This document shows, piece by piece, positions 22,045 through 30,852 of a DNA stretch of 35,528 nt. Position numbers and translations under genes: made by a program. Source of the DNA: JBIKVP01 sp044356745. Its GTDB lineage: Bacteria; Pseudomonadota; Alphaproteobacteria; Rhizobiales; Beijerinckiaceae. The DNA lies in NCBI GenBank assembly GCA_044356745.1, contig JBIKVP010000016.1:1-35528 (forward strand), read 5' to 3'. Position 1 is the first letter of the stretch. Every line of letters starts with the position of its first letter. The notes under the pieces are model-generated. The model made no database searches, was not told the DNA's origin, and was given only the letters and a program-made list of their open reading frames with translations.

Positions 22045-22863
22045 ATGCTCGTCGACACGCACTGCCATCTTGATTACCCTGACCTTGCGGGAGAGAATAA
22101 TGCTTCTCTTCCCGATGTCATTGCCCGCGCTGCGCAAGCGGGTGTCTCACGCCTCGTGACGATTTCAACGCACGTGCGTCGTTTTTCAGCCTATGCCGCG
22201 ATTGCTGAGCAGTTTCCCAATGTGTTTTGTACGGTTGGCACGCACCCTCACTATGCCCATGATGAAGCGGATGTCAGTGTTAATGAGCTCATCAACCTGT
22301 CACAGCATCCACGATGTATTGGCTTGGGAGAAGCTGGGCTTGATTATTATTATGATCGTAGTCCGCGCGATGTTCAGATGCAGGTTTTCCGCACCCATCT
22401 TGCGGCTGCACGCATAACTGGTTTGCCGCTCGTTATTCATGCGCGTCAGGCTGATGACGATATGATTCAGGTTTTAAGAGATGAAATGGCATTGGGGCCA
22501 TTTAAAGCCATTTTGCATTGTTTTTCATCGACTGCGGAACTCGCACAGGTTGGGATTGAATTGGGGCTTTATGTCTCCTTTTCAGGAATTGTCACTTTTA
22601 AGCGATCCAGTGATTTGAGGGATGTTGCGCGCGATATTCCCCTTAATCGACTCTTTGTTGAAACAGATGCGCCATATTTAGCACCTGAGCCGCATCGCGG
22701 TCGGACATGTGAGCCCGCTTACACGGCACTCACCGCACGCGTGCTTGCAGACGTGAAGGGCATCAGCTTGGAAGCGCTTGCAAAAGCGACAACTGATAAC
22801 TTTTATCGTCTCTTTATAAAAGCTGCACACCTTGATCAGGTTACGTGTGATGACCACCCATGA
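22045..22863 (+). CDS. tatD: TatD-family metal-dependent hydrolase
   Basis: Metal-dependent nuclease of the TatD/YcfH family, 272 residues. The metal-binding set is complete: HxH in DTHCHLD (5-11), Glu in GEAGLDYY, His in VIHAR, His in LHCFSS and Asp in FVETDAPYLAP. Members act as 3'-5' exonucleases or in DNA repair. GGAG lies 9 nt before the ATG. It overlaps the following metallo-beta-lactamase-fold gene by 14 bp, the tatD-MBL pair usual behind metG in Alphaproteobacteria. metG is not present here. Confidence 0.95.
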   Translation: MLVDTHCHLDYPDLAGENNASLPDVIARAAQAGVSRLVTISTHVRRFSAYAAIAEQFPNVFCTVGTHPHYAHDEADVSVNELINLSQHPRCIGLGEAGLDYYYDRSPRDVQMQVFRTHLAAARITGLPLVIHARQADDDMIQVLRDEMALGPFKAILHCFSSTAELAQVGIELGLYVSFSGIVTFKRSSDLRDVARDIPLNRLFVETDAPYLAPEPHRGRTCEPAYTALTARVLADVKGISLEALAKATTDNFYRLFIKAAHLDQVTCDDHP

Positions 22864-23692
22864 ACCGTTCACAACGTCAATGACATCACATGTACGGTTT
22901 GTTATCCTTGGCAGTGGCTCATCGGGGGGTGTGCCACGGGTAGGGGGTGGCCTCAATAACGGGTGGGGCGCGTGTGATCCCAAAGAGCCCAAAAATCGTC
23001 GTCGGCGCTGTTCATTGCTTGTTGAGAAAATCTCATCAAGCGGTGTAACCCGTGTTTTAATTGATACAAGCCCTGATCTGCGTGAACAGCTTCTTGATCA
23101 TCAGATCAGTCATCTTGATGGCGTGCTTATTACACATGAACATGCTGATCATACGCATGGCATTGATGATTTACGTCCGCTCGTGATCGCAATGCGTCAG
23201 CGTATACCGTTTTATGTGGATGAGGTAACCAGTGCGATTTTACGCAAACGCTTTGGCTATTGCTTTGAAACACCGCCAGAGAGTGATTATCCGCCTATCC
23301 TTGATGAGCGGCCGCTCGTTGCTGACATTCCTGTGACGATTGAAGGTAAAGGGGGGGCTATTGCGTTTACGCCGTTTATCCTTGAACATGGTGCCATATC
23401 GGCTTTGGGGTTTCGCTTTGACGATGTAGCCTATGTCCCTGACGTTAACATTATTCCTCTCAAAAGTGAGTGTTATTTAGAGGGGCTTGATTGCCTTATC
23501 ATTGATGCCTTGCGCTATGCGCCGCACCCAACGCATTTTCACCTTGCGCAAACACTTGATGCGATTAACCGCTTTAAACCCAAGCGCGCCATTCTCACAA
23601 ATCTGCATACGGATATGGATTATGCCACATTGTCACGTGAACTCCCTGCACATGTGACGCCAGCTTATGACAATATGGATGTAGTGATTTAA
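22850..23692 (+). CDS. PhnP-like metallo-beta-lactamase-fold hydrolase
   Basis: A 280-residue MBL-fold protein. The N terminus has the PhnP-type GSGSSGGVPRVGGG followed by NNGWGACDP and a Lys/Arg-rich RRRRCSLLVE. The zinc motif is THEHADHTHG. Further ligands are likely in LEHG and NLHTDMDY near the C terminus. PhnP itself is a cyclic phosphodiesterase of phosphonate breakdown, and the homologues beside tatD are uncharacterised phosphodiesterase-like enzymes. The ATG at 22850 is preferred (weak AGG, overlap with tatD); a TTG at 22832 or the ATG at 22880 are alternatives. Confidence 0.88.
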   Translation: MTTHEPFTTSMTSHVRFVILGSGSSGGVPRVGGGLNNGWGACDPKEPKNRRRRCSLLVEKISSSGVTRVLIDTSPDLREQLLDHQISHLDGVLITHEHADHTHGIDDLRPLVIAMRQRIPFYVDEVTSAILRKRFGYCFETPPESDYPPILDERPLVADIPVTIEGKGGAIAFTPFILEHGAISALGFRFDDVAYVPDVNIIPLKSECYLEGLDCLIIDALRYAPHPTHFHLAQTLDAINRFKPKRAILTNLHTDMDYATLSRELPAHVTPAYDNMDVVI

Positions 23693-23719
23693 TGTCAGAC
23701 CTCATTAACGGCTTTGGAT

Positions 23720-23725
23720 TATAAT
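23720..23725 (+). promoter_or_regulatory. Putative -10 element of the 211-residue protein gene
   Basis: A perfect TATAAT lies 39 bp before the start codon in the 71-bp gap after the MBL gene. No good -35 hexamer is seen at 16-18 bp, so the call rests on the hexamer and its position. Confidence 0.35.
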
Positions 23726-23763
23726 CTATGGCTGTTATTGTCTATAGGTGAGATTTTCAAACC

Positions 23764-24399
23764 ATGCCTTTGCGTCTTGTTGTGAATGCGTCAGATCCTC
23801 AAGCTCCTCAAGCTCCTCAAATTCCGTGCGATTCTTCAGTGCCGAGTCATAGTCGTGCTGAGACTTTAAAGAAAAAGGCGGATAAGGCACTCAAGCCGTC
23901 AAAGTCTCATACTCAAACACGTTCACAACAGAAATCGCCCAAAGCAAAAAAAATAAAAATCAGCGGTAAGCTTTCAACGGATTATCTGAATTGCTTTAAT
24001 GAGATTATGATGGTGATTGAACTGGCTGCCGATATGCCGGAAATGCTTGATGAACTTCGAAGCTGGCAACCCATTAGTTATGTGCAGCATTTTGAAAAAT
24101 CAGGTTTGCGTCACTCTGAGGTTTCAATCGCAGGTTATCATCAGTTATCGCCCTTGCGCAAACAAGAATTCGACATTCTTACCGAGGCTTTAAATCGTCT
24201 TGCCACATTGACGATTGTCGCAATGGCTGATGCACAAGAGCCGATGTTACGTCAGACGATCGCTCAAATTGCGATAAAAGCATTCGGTTATCACATCACC
24301 CGTGCTGCTGATTTTATCAACGCTAACGGGACGCATGCACTTGAGATCAACGTTGCTGATTTACAAGCGGCGGCCGATGACATTATGGCGTGTGGCTGA
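23764..24399 (+). CDS. Hypothetical protein with basic disordered N terminus and helical domain
   Basis: Not recognised. It has 211 residues. The first 66 are disordered and basic with a small PQAPQAPQ repeat, encoded by tandem CAAGCTCCT units near 23809, and a Lys-rich run (KSPKAKKIKISGK) that could contact nucleic acid. The rest (about 67-211) is compact and largely helical, with Leu, Met and Ala-rich stretches. The ribosome site before the ATG is weak. It is unrelated in content to the MBL gene before it and the ATP-grasp gene after it. Real coding is supported by length, by codon use like its neighbours and by the ordered C-terminal domain. Confidence 0.7.
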   Translation: MPLRLVVNASDPQAPQAPQIPCDSSVPSHSRAETLKKKADKALKPSKSHTQTRSQQKSPKAKKIKISGKLSTDYLNCFNEIMMVIELAADMPEMLDELRSWQPISYVQHFEKSGLRHSEVSIAGYHQLSPLRKQEFDILTEALNRLATLTIVAMADAQEPMLRQTIAQIAIKAFGYHITRAADFINANGTHALEINVADLQAAADDIMACG

Positions 24400-24473
24400 C
24401 TTTAACATTCCTCCTCATCATTATTTTATGCCATTATGTGCTTTAGCGCGCGTTGTTTTTAGGGGGAATAAAC

Positions 24474-25646
24474 ATGCATCGTATGACATTGCCAGATCGT
24501 TTGCGTTGGCGTGAGCGATTAGAAGAGGTTGGTTTTGTTTGGCACTCCCCTGACGGACTGCCTTATTGGCAGGAAGGAGCGGCGTGGGTTTTTTCTCTTT
24601 CAGAAATAGAAGACGATCTTGAAGCCCCTACCGCTGAACTTGAAGCGATGTGTCTTGAATTGGTGGGGCGTATTATCTCACGCGAAGACGATATGATGCG
24701 CTTAGCGATTCCTCAACAGCAGTGGGATATGATTGCAAACAGCTGGAAGCGTGGTGATCGCAATCTGTATGGCCGTTTTGATCTTGCTTTCGATGGCACA
24801 GGGCCTGCCAAACTTCTTGAATATAATGCTGATACACCAACATCACTTTTTGAGGCGTCCGTCATTCAATGGATGTGGCTTGAGGATCATCTGGCTGCGG
24901 GTTCTTTATCAAAGGGTACAGATCAATTTAATTCGCTTCACGAAAAACTCATTGCGGCGTTCGGTCAAATCATGCACGGAGCCGCAAATCGTTTACACTT
25001 AGCTCATGCAGAGGGTAGTATTGAGGATCAAGGAACCGTTGATTATCTTGAAGAATGTGCCAAACAAGCGGGATTGAGCACCTCACGGATTTTTATGCAT
25101 GAGCTTGGTATTAGTGCAGAGCACCATCTCGTTGATATGCAGGATCAGCCTATTGATGCGCTGTTTAAATTATATCCTTGGGAATGGATGTTTCGAGAAA
25201 ATTTTGCTTTAGAGCTTCCCACACTCAGAACGCAATTTATTGAGCCTGTTTGGAAATCTCTTTTATCCAACAAAGGCATTTTGCCACTGTTGTGGGAGAT
25301 GGCTCCTGAGCATCCCAATTTGCTTGAAGCTTATTTTAGAAATGATCCTCAAGTCTCGCGTTTGGGGTCACACTACGTTGAAAAACCATTGTTTTCACGA
25401 GAGGGGGCAAATGTTTCCATGCATACCGCATCGGCTCTGACATCTGCCTCCACAGAAGGGCCATATGGCGCTGAAGGACTGATCCGCCAAGCTGTTGCGC
25501 CCCTTGCTAAAGCAAATGGACGGTATGTCGTGATTGGTTCATGGGTTGTTGCAAGTGAGCCAGCAGGTATTGGGCTTCGTGAAGATATGAACCCCATTAC
25601 ACAAGATACGGCACGTTTTGTGCCCCATATTATTCAGGGTGAATAA
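24474..25646 (+). CDS. Glutathionylspermidine synthase-like ATP-grasp protein
   Basis: A 390-residue member of the GSP_synth (pre-ATP-grasp/ATP-grasp) family, like E. coli YgiC and YjfC. Family segments are GRFDLAFDGTGPAKLLEYNADTPTSLFEASVIQW (about 97-130), LFKLYPWEWMFREN, NKGILPLLWEMAPEHPNLLEAYF, YVEKPLFSREGANV and a final VVIGSWVVASEPAGIGLRED. The ATG at 24474 has AGGGGG 7 nt upstream; a TTG at 24453 lies before that site. Family members are ATP-dependent amine ligases and the substrate of this stand-alone form is unknown. The amidase domain of true glutathionylspermidine synthetase is absent. Confidence 0.9.
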   Translation: MHRMTLPDRLRWRERLEEVGFVWHSPDGLPYWQEGAAWVFSLSEIEDDLEAPTAELEAMCLELVGRIISREDDMMRLAIPQQQWDMIANSWKRGDRNLYGRFDLAFDGTGPAKLLEYNADTPTSLFEASVIQWMWLEDHLAAGSLSKGTDQFNSLHEKLIAAFGQIMHGAANRLHLAHAEGSIEDQGTVDYLEECAKQAGLSTSRIFMHELGISAEHHLVDMQDQPIDALFKLYPWEWMFRENFALELPTLRTQFIEPVWKSLLSNKGILPLLWEMAPEHPNLLEAYFRNDPQVSRLGSHYVEKPLFSREGANVSMHTASALTSASTEGPYGAEGLIRQAVAPLAKANGRYVVIGSWVVASEPAGIGLREDMNPITQDTARFVPHIIQGE

Positions 25647-25720
25647 GCGCTAATGCCTTTAATCTGAGGGCATTTAATGGTTTTTAAGCGCTCCTTATCT
25701 CATTTTACTTGATTTATGGT

Positions 25721-25736
25721 TACTAAGCGTTTAGTA
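25721..25736. promoter_or_regulatory. Inverted repeat upstream of the 745-residue protein gene
   Basis: TACTAA-GCGT-TTAGTA has perfect 6-bp arms and lies 69-84 bp before the start codon in the 158-bp gap. It could be an operator; no regulator is suggested by context. Confidence 0.35.
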
Positions 25737-25804
25737 GTATGTGCGTTGTCCAGAGAAATAACGTTTTAAAAATTTTTGCGTTTGTGTCTTAAAAGGGGAA
25801 ATTT

Positions 25805-28042
25805 ATGCCAGAGTTTGATCGCCATGATCATGAGTGGGCATATGAGGGACGCAAGCGCCTTGACGAAATTGATGCTTTTTCAGAAATAGCAAGCAATACC
25901 TTAGGCGCGCCAAGTGAAGCGCCTTCTGATGATGCACTCGCAGCTTATCATGAATTGGGCGGTCGCCCTGTAAAACAAGCGAATAGTGCAGCCTCTGGAC
26001 TTTCAGCAGAGAGTTTAGGCTCTTTTTCCAGTGGCTCAATAAGCGACATTGCAGACGATATTGAGAAGCCTTCTTCAAAAATTGCGCTACTTCAAGATAA
26101 TCATAAGACGTCTCCATCTTCTTTTACGCTTTCGCCTCGCCAAGATAATTTTCTAAAACATACAGCGGCTGATCCACAGTTTATGAATGCTTTTAAATCA
26201 GTGGGGCGTGCTGAGGGTCAAGATACAAACCAATCTGGCTTTTTACGTCCCGTTGGCCTTTCAAATAATGAAAGTGCGCGTCCAGACGTGCGAAAGAGTG
26301 CTTTTCGCGACCTTCCAGGCTTTAAAGATCGTTTTGCCGATGTGGATGTCAGCGAGAACCCTGACCGTATTGTTTATCCCACAGAGCGTCAGGTTCATGC
26401 GCGGAGTGTCCGCACAAATATGACACGTCGTGCGCCCTCTGTTCGCGAGCATGCGCCGATCGCAAGCAAATCGCATCAACGCACTTTGCAGCTCGGTCAA
26501 CCTCTCGGCACTGGAGAGGGTCTTATCTTTGATTTAGGCCATGTAGCCTTGCGCTCGAAAGTTGTTCGTCAAGAAAATAGTGCTCAGGATGCTTTTAACG
26601 CACCGCTCTCTGCCGAGGCTATTGCTCATAAAGGCCTCGTGCGCGACTTATCTGATTCAGAAATATCATCTTTTGATCCTGTGCGTGCGCCAATAGGCGG
26701 GAAATCTTTTATAGATGCTCAAAAACGGGGGCAGGGGCTCGTGGGGACATTCAGTTCTTTTAAAGCCGATGACCTTATCAAGCCGCGCTGTGTAATTAAG
26801 GCGGCATCAAAAAGCAGTATATCGCAAGCTTCGCCATCACAAACTCATCCTGCGCAACATAGACAAACACCTGCTCAAGAATTTGTATCAAGCGCGCCAC
26901 CCGTACCCTCTTCTGATCTTTTGCATGTAAAACCTGATTTTCATCAGACAAATAGCCAGCGTTCTGCTCTGAGTGCGACATATGAGGCGCCTTCATCCCA
27001 AAATGTAATCTCTGAACCGACTGCCCATCATTCCGCTTCACAAAGTCGTGATGTGTCGTTTTTGACACCGCTCGGCTCACGCTCCTCTTCTTCACGTCAA
27101 TCCCTCACAAGGGGTGCAGATGGCGGTATGATGTCCGATAAACAGGCCGTGTTAACGCCTCGAGATTCAGCGCCGTATCATGTTCAAGATGCGAGAGCCA
27201 AGGCCTCGGTATCTACACACATTGACAAAAAGCACGAAAAATATGCAAGAGATGTTCTCATGCATGATAAAGCTTCTTTAGCGCGTACTCAGGCTAACTC
27301 TGCGAACCAGAGACTTGAAGCGTTTCGCAGGGCAGCGGCGCAAGCGTCAAAGGAAGATGCAACCAAGACATCTCACACGGGCGTTGAAGAGAATTTGATT
27401 GTGCCCGCTCATCACGCATCAATATCATCACCTTCTGCAAAGATTGCCATGCGGTCTGCACACATTCCTGTCGCACATAAGGATGATGATTTTTCACCTG
27501 ATTTTGCACTAGGGCTTGCCGTCATCACATTGCCAGTCGTAGACGATACTCTGGCATCTGAGAATCTTGATACACTTGTGCAGGCTCACGATCTTATGTC
27601 ATTGCAAACTTTCAATGAAAACATGATTTCCCGCGCTTCTGAAGGTGCAGAAAATCGAACTTCACCTCATTTAAACACAACTCATCAGACTGATATTTCT
27701 GAGGGTGCGATCGCCTCTCAACAAGAAGACATTAAGGGCGTTAAGGTTCAGCCTTTTCTCACGAGTTTAGATGCGCTTTATGGGTCTTTGTTGCAACGCC
27801 TGTCACCATCAGCGCAGCAAACGGCCTTTAAACAGCTTAGGCGTAGTGCGCGATGGCTCTCAACATTGCCGGTTGCACATACTGCTGCTGCGGCTTTTGT
27901 GGGTTTGATCAGTTTTATCTTGCTGATGTACGTGTTGACGGGTTCATCCAGTGCGCGTTCCATGGGATCGGTTCAACCCTTTGATGTGTGGGTTACTGAT
28001 GTCTTTACGCCCTTGCGTCAGGCCTTGGGATCACCTGGCTAG
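25805..28042 (+). CDS. Large disordered protein with a single C-terminal membrane anchor
   Basis: Not recognised. It has 745 residues with GGGG 6 nt before the ATG. Residues 1 to about 660 are Ser, Ala, Gln, His and Asp-rich with few hydrophobic stretches, so probably mostly disordered. Scattered short conserved-looking patches include FRDLPGFKDRFADV, GEGLIFDLGHVALR and DFALGLAVITLPVVDD. One membrane segment (about 691-711, ending FILLMYVL) is followed by 34 residues ending ALGSPG. With no signal peptide, the long N-terminal part should be cytoplasmic and the tail periplasmic. It resembles polar or divisome scaffold proteins in build, but no homology is claimed. It sits alone between the ATP-grasp gene and purD. 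Confidence 0.72.
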   Translation: MPEFDRHDHEWAYEGRKRLDEIDAFSEIASNTLGAPSEAPSDDALAAYHELGGRPVKQANSAASGLSAESLGSFSSGSISDIADDIEKPSSKIALLQDNHKTSPSSFTLSPRQDNFLKHTAADPQFMNAFKSVGRAEGQDTNQSGFLRPVGLSNNESARPDVRKSAFRDLPGFKDRFADVDVSENPDRIVYPTERQVHARSVRTNMTRRAPSVREHAPIASKSHQRTLQLGQPLGTGEGLIFDLGHVALRSKVVRQENSAQDAFNAPLSAEAIAHKGLVRDLSDSEISSFDPVRAPIGGKSFIDAQKRGQGLVGTFSSFKADDLIKPRCVIKAASKSSISQASPSQTHPAQHRQTPAQEFVSSAPPVPSSDLLHVKPDFHQTNSQRSALSATYEAPSSQNVISEPTAHHSASQSRDVSFLTPLGSRSSSSRQSLTRGADGGMMSDKQAVLTPRDSAPYHVQDARAKASVSTHIDKKHEKYARDVLMHDKASLARTQANSANQRLEAFRRAAAQASKEDATKTSHTGVEENLIVPAHHASISSPSAKIAMRSAHIPVAHKDDDFSPDFALGLAVITLPVVDDTLASENLDTLVQAHDLMSLQTFNENMISRASEGAENRTSPHLNTTHQTDISEGAIASQQEDIKGVKVQPFLTSLDALYGSLLQRLSPSAQQTAFKQLRRSARWLSTLPVAHTAAAAFVGLISFILLMYVLTGSSSARSMGSVQPFDVWVTDVFTPLRQALGSPG

Positions 28043-28135
28043 TTATCACGCAGCAGCTTTTCATCCGTTGTGTTGATCCATTTTTGCCGCTAGAACGATG
28101 ATCATTATTCCGTTTCGCTGCGAGAAATAACCCTT

Positions 28136-29461
28136 ATGGCTCCCGATCATTCTGATTCATTGCATAAACCGTTTCCGATTTTGTTGATTGGCTCAGGTGG
28201 GCGTGAACATGCGCTTGCATGGAAAATTCGCCAAAGTCCCCTTTGTGCGCATTTGTTTATTGCTGTTGGTAATCCCGGTACGGCGCAATGTGGCGAGAAT
28301 ATTGCGTTAGACGTTCAAGATCACCAAGCTGTTATTGCATTTTGTCAGCATCATCAAATCGGTCTTGTCGTTGTGGGGCCTGAGGCGCCACTTGTGGCAG
28401 GTCTTGTTGATGACCTTTCAAGCGTAGGATTATTGGCCTTTGGCCCGACAAAAGCGGCGGCTCAACTTGAAGGCTCAAAAGGTTTCACTAAAGAGCTTTG
28501 TCAAACATATGGGATTCCGACGGCCTCTTTCGCCCGTTTTTGCGATAAAGACTTGGCGCGTGCTTACATAGAAGAACAAGGCGCGCCGATTGTGATCAAA
28601 GCTGATGGTTTGGCGGCCGGCAAAGGCGTTGTCGTCGCTATGACACGTGATGAAGCCTTTCAAGCCCTTGAAATGATGTTTGAGGGTGGTTTAGGTGATG
28701 CAGGTCTTGAGATTGTGATTGAAGCGTATCTTGAGGGTGAAGAAGCGAGCTTTTTCGCTATTAGCGATGGTATAAACGCAATTCCTTTTGGGACAGCGCA
28801 AGATCACAAGCGCGTGGGCGATGGTGATATAGGTCCAAACACGGGCGGAATGGGTGCTTATTCTCCTGCACCAATCATTACCCCTGACCTGAGCGAACGG
28901 GTCATGCGCGACATTATTCAACCTACATTAGAAGGGATGCGCGCGAAGGGAATGCCTTATGTTGGTGTGCTTTATGCAGGTTTGATGCTTACAAAAAGTG
29001 GTCCACAATTGATCGAATATAACGCCCGTTTTGGTGATCCAGAATGTCAGGTGCTTATGCCGCGTCTTAAAAGCGATATCGTCGATATCATGATGAAGGC
29101 GTGTCTTAAAAAACTTGAGGGTGTACCCGTTACGTGGTCTGAAGATGTCGCGCTTACAGTCGTTATGGCAAGCCGTGGTTATCCAGGAAAGGTGAGCACG
29201 GGGAGTGTGATTAAGGGTGTTGAAGCCGCTCAGGATCTAGCGGATGTCACTGTGTTTCATGCTGGTACGCAACGGGTGAATGATCAGCTTCAGGCAAAGG
29301 GTGGGCGTGTACTCAACGTTACGGCGCTTGCGCCCACTGTCCATGAAGCTCAGGCACAAGCGTATAGAGGCGTTGATCTGATTGACTGGCCACAAGGTTT
29401 TTGTCGGCGCGATATTGGTTGGCGTGCAATTGCGCGCGAAAAACATGCATTAGCATCTTGA
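28136..29461 (+). CDS. purD: Phosphoribosylamine-glycine ligase PurD
   Basis: ATP-grasp ligase of de novo purine synthesis (phosphoribosylamine + glycine to GAR). It has 441 residues. The N-terminal domain has ILLIGSGGREHALAWKI (14-30) and VVGPEAPLVAGL. The ATP-grasp part has VIKADGLAAGKGVVVA, and the family signature RFGDPECQ lies near 300. The first 13 residues (MAPDHSDSLHKPF) are an extension compared with most PurD proteins. No closer start codon is evident, since the next in-frame candidate cuts into the glycine-rich loop. Confidence 0.97.
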   Translation: MAPDHSDSLHKPFPILLIGSGGREHALAWKIRQSPLCAHLFIAVGNPGTAQCGENIALDVQDHQAVIAFCQHHQIGLVVVGPEAPLVAGLVDDLSSVGLLAFGPTKAAAQLEGSKGFTKELCQTYGIPTASFARFCDKDLARAYIEEQGAPIVIKADGLAAGKGVVVAMTRDEAFQALEMMFEGGLGDAGLEIVIEAYLEGEEASFFAISDGINAIPFGTAQDHKRVGDGDIGPNTGGMGAYSPAPIITPDLSERVMRDIIQPTLEGMRAKGMPYVGVLYAGLMLTKSGPQLIEYNARFGDPECQVLMPRLKSDIVDIMMKACLKKLEGVPVTWSEDVALTVVMASRGYPGKVSTGSVIKGVEAAQDLADVTVFHAGTQRVNDQLQAKGGRVLNVTALAPTVHEAQAQAYRGVDLIDWPQGFCRRDIGWRAIAREKHALAS

Positions 29462-29604
29462 CGTTTTATGCCCCCTTTGCGACAAAGAAGCGTGTATTTT
29501 TTGTCAATCGGAAAGTTCTTTTTTCCGCACGACAGATTTGAAAAAAAGTGAGTGCTAATGGGTTATATGCGCCTTTAGCCTCCGCAACATATGAGGAATA
29601 TCCC

Positions 29605-30840
29605 GTGTCACGTGCCAATTATGTTTTCACCAGTGAGTCAGTGTCTGAAGGGCATCCAGACAAGATTTGTGATCGCATTTCCGATGAGGTTGTCGATCTT
29701 TTTTATCGTGAAGCGGCGCGTCAAGGTATGGATCCTTCACGCATTCGTGTGGCATGTGAAACATTGGCGACAACGAACCGCGTTGTAATTGCAGGCGAAG
29801 TGCGTGGTCCTGAAACACTCTTCAAAAAAGATAAAAATGGTGTGCTCGTCATTAATCCTTCAAAAATCAAGAGCGTTGCACGTAAAGCGATTAAAGCGAT
29901 TGGTTATGAGCAGGATGGTTTTCATTGGAAAACTGCAAAAATTGACGTTTTGCTTCATGCGCAATCAGCTGATATTGCCCAAGGTGTTGATAGCGCAGGC
30001 AATAAAGATGAAGGGGCAGGGGATCAGGGAATCATGTTTGGCTATGCTTGCCGCGAAACCCCTGAATTGATGCCTGCACCTGTGTATTATGCTCATCGTA
30101 TCCTAGAAGTCATTTCTCAAGCACGCAAAAGCGGTGAAGGACAAGCCGCTAAACTTGGACCCGATGCAAAAAGTCAGGTTAGCGTGCGTTATGAAAATGG
30201 TCAGCCGGTTGAAGTCACTCAAATCGTGCTTTCAACGCAGCATCTTGATGAAACGCTCACCTCTTCTGATGTGCGTAAAATTGTTGAGCCATATATTCGC
30301 CAAGCGCTGCCTGAAGGTTGGCTGACCAAAAATACGGTCTGGCATATTAATCCAACGGGTAAATTCGTCATCGGGGGGCCTGATGGTGATTGTGGCCTCA
30401 CTGGACGTAAAATCATCGTTGATACTTACGGCGGGGCTGCGCCTCACGGTGGCGGTGCGTTTTCAGGCAAAGATCCCACAAAAGTGGATCGCTCAGCCGC
30501 TTATGCCGCGCGTTACCTTGCTAAAAACGTTGTTGCCGCCAAACTAGCAGAGCGTTGCACTATACAGCTCGCTTATGCGATTGGTGTTTCTGAGCCTTTG
30601 GCCATTTATGTTGATCTGCATGGCACGGGCAAAGTGGATGAAGCCAAACTGGAAAAAGTGCTTCGCGAAGTGGTGAGCTTATCGCCACGGGGTATTCGTG
30701 AGCATCTTAATCTGGCAAAGCCTATCTATGCACGTACAGCAGCCTATGGTCATTTTGGTCGTAAAGCGACACGTGATGGTGGCTTCTCATGGGAGCGCAC
30801 AGATATCGCCAATGATATCAAAAAGGCGCTTGCGGCTTGA
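29605..30840 (+). CDS. metK: S-adenosylmethionine synthetase MetK
   Basis: Makes SAM from methionine and ATP. It has 411 residues from the GTG at 29605, giving MSRANYVFTSESVSEGHPDK as expected for the family, with GAGG 8 nt upstream. An earlier GTG at 29548 would add 19 residues without a fitting ribosome site. Motifs are GHPDKICD (16-23), GAGDQGIMFGY, the P-loop-like GGGAFSGKDPTKVDRSAAY and the C-terminal RDGGFSWERTD. The 143-nt leader holds two small hairpins. The gene is followed by trmB after 12 bp, so the SAM maker is co-transcribed with a SAM-using enzyme. Confidence 0.97.
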   Translation: MSRANYVFTSESVSEGHPDKICDRISDEVVDLFYREAARQGMDPSRIRVACETLATTNRVVIAGEVRGPETLFKKDKNGVLVINPSKIKSVARKAIKAIGYEQDGFHWKTAKIDVLLHAQSADIAQGVDSAGNKDEGAGDQGIMFGYACRETPELMPAPVYYAHRILEVISQARKSGEGQAAKLGPDAKSQVSVRYENGQPVEVTQIVLSTQHLDETLTSSDVRKIVEPYIRQALPEGWLTKNTVWHINPTGKFVIGGPDGDCGLTGRKIIVDTYGGAAPHGGGAFSGKDPTKVDRSAAYAARYLAKNVVAAKLAERCTIQLAYAIGVSEPLAIYVDLHGTGKVDEAKLEKVLREVVSLSPRGIREHLNLAKPIYARTAAYGHFGRKATRDGGFSWERTDIANDIKKALAA

Positions 30841-30852
30841 TGAAATTCCGAC

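Noticed and set aside
25652..25674. AATGCC / GGCATT inverted repeat after the ATP-grasp gene, considered as a terminator.
   Set aside because: The stem is only 6 bp, the loop is long and no T-run follows.
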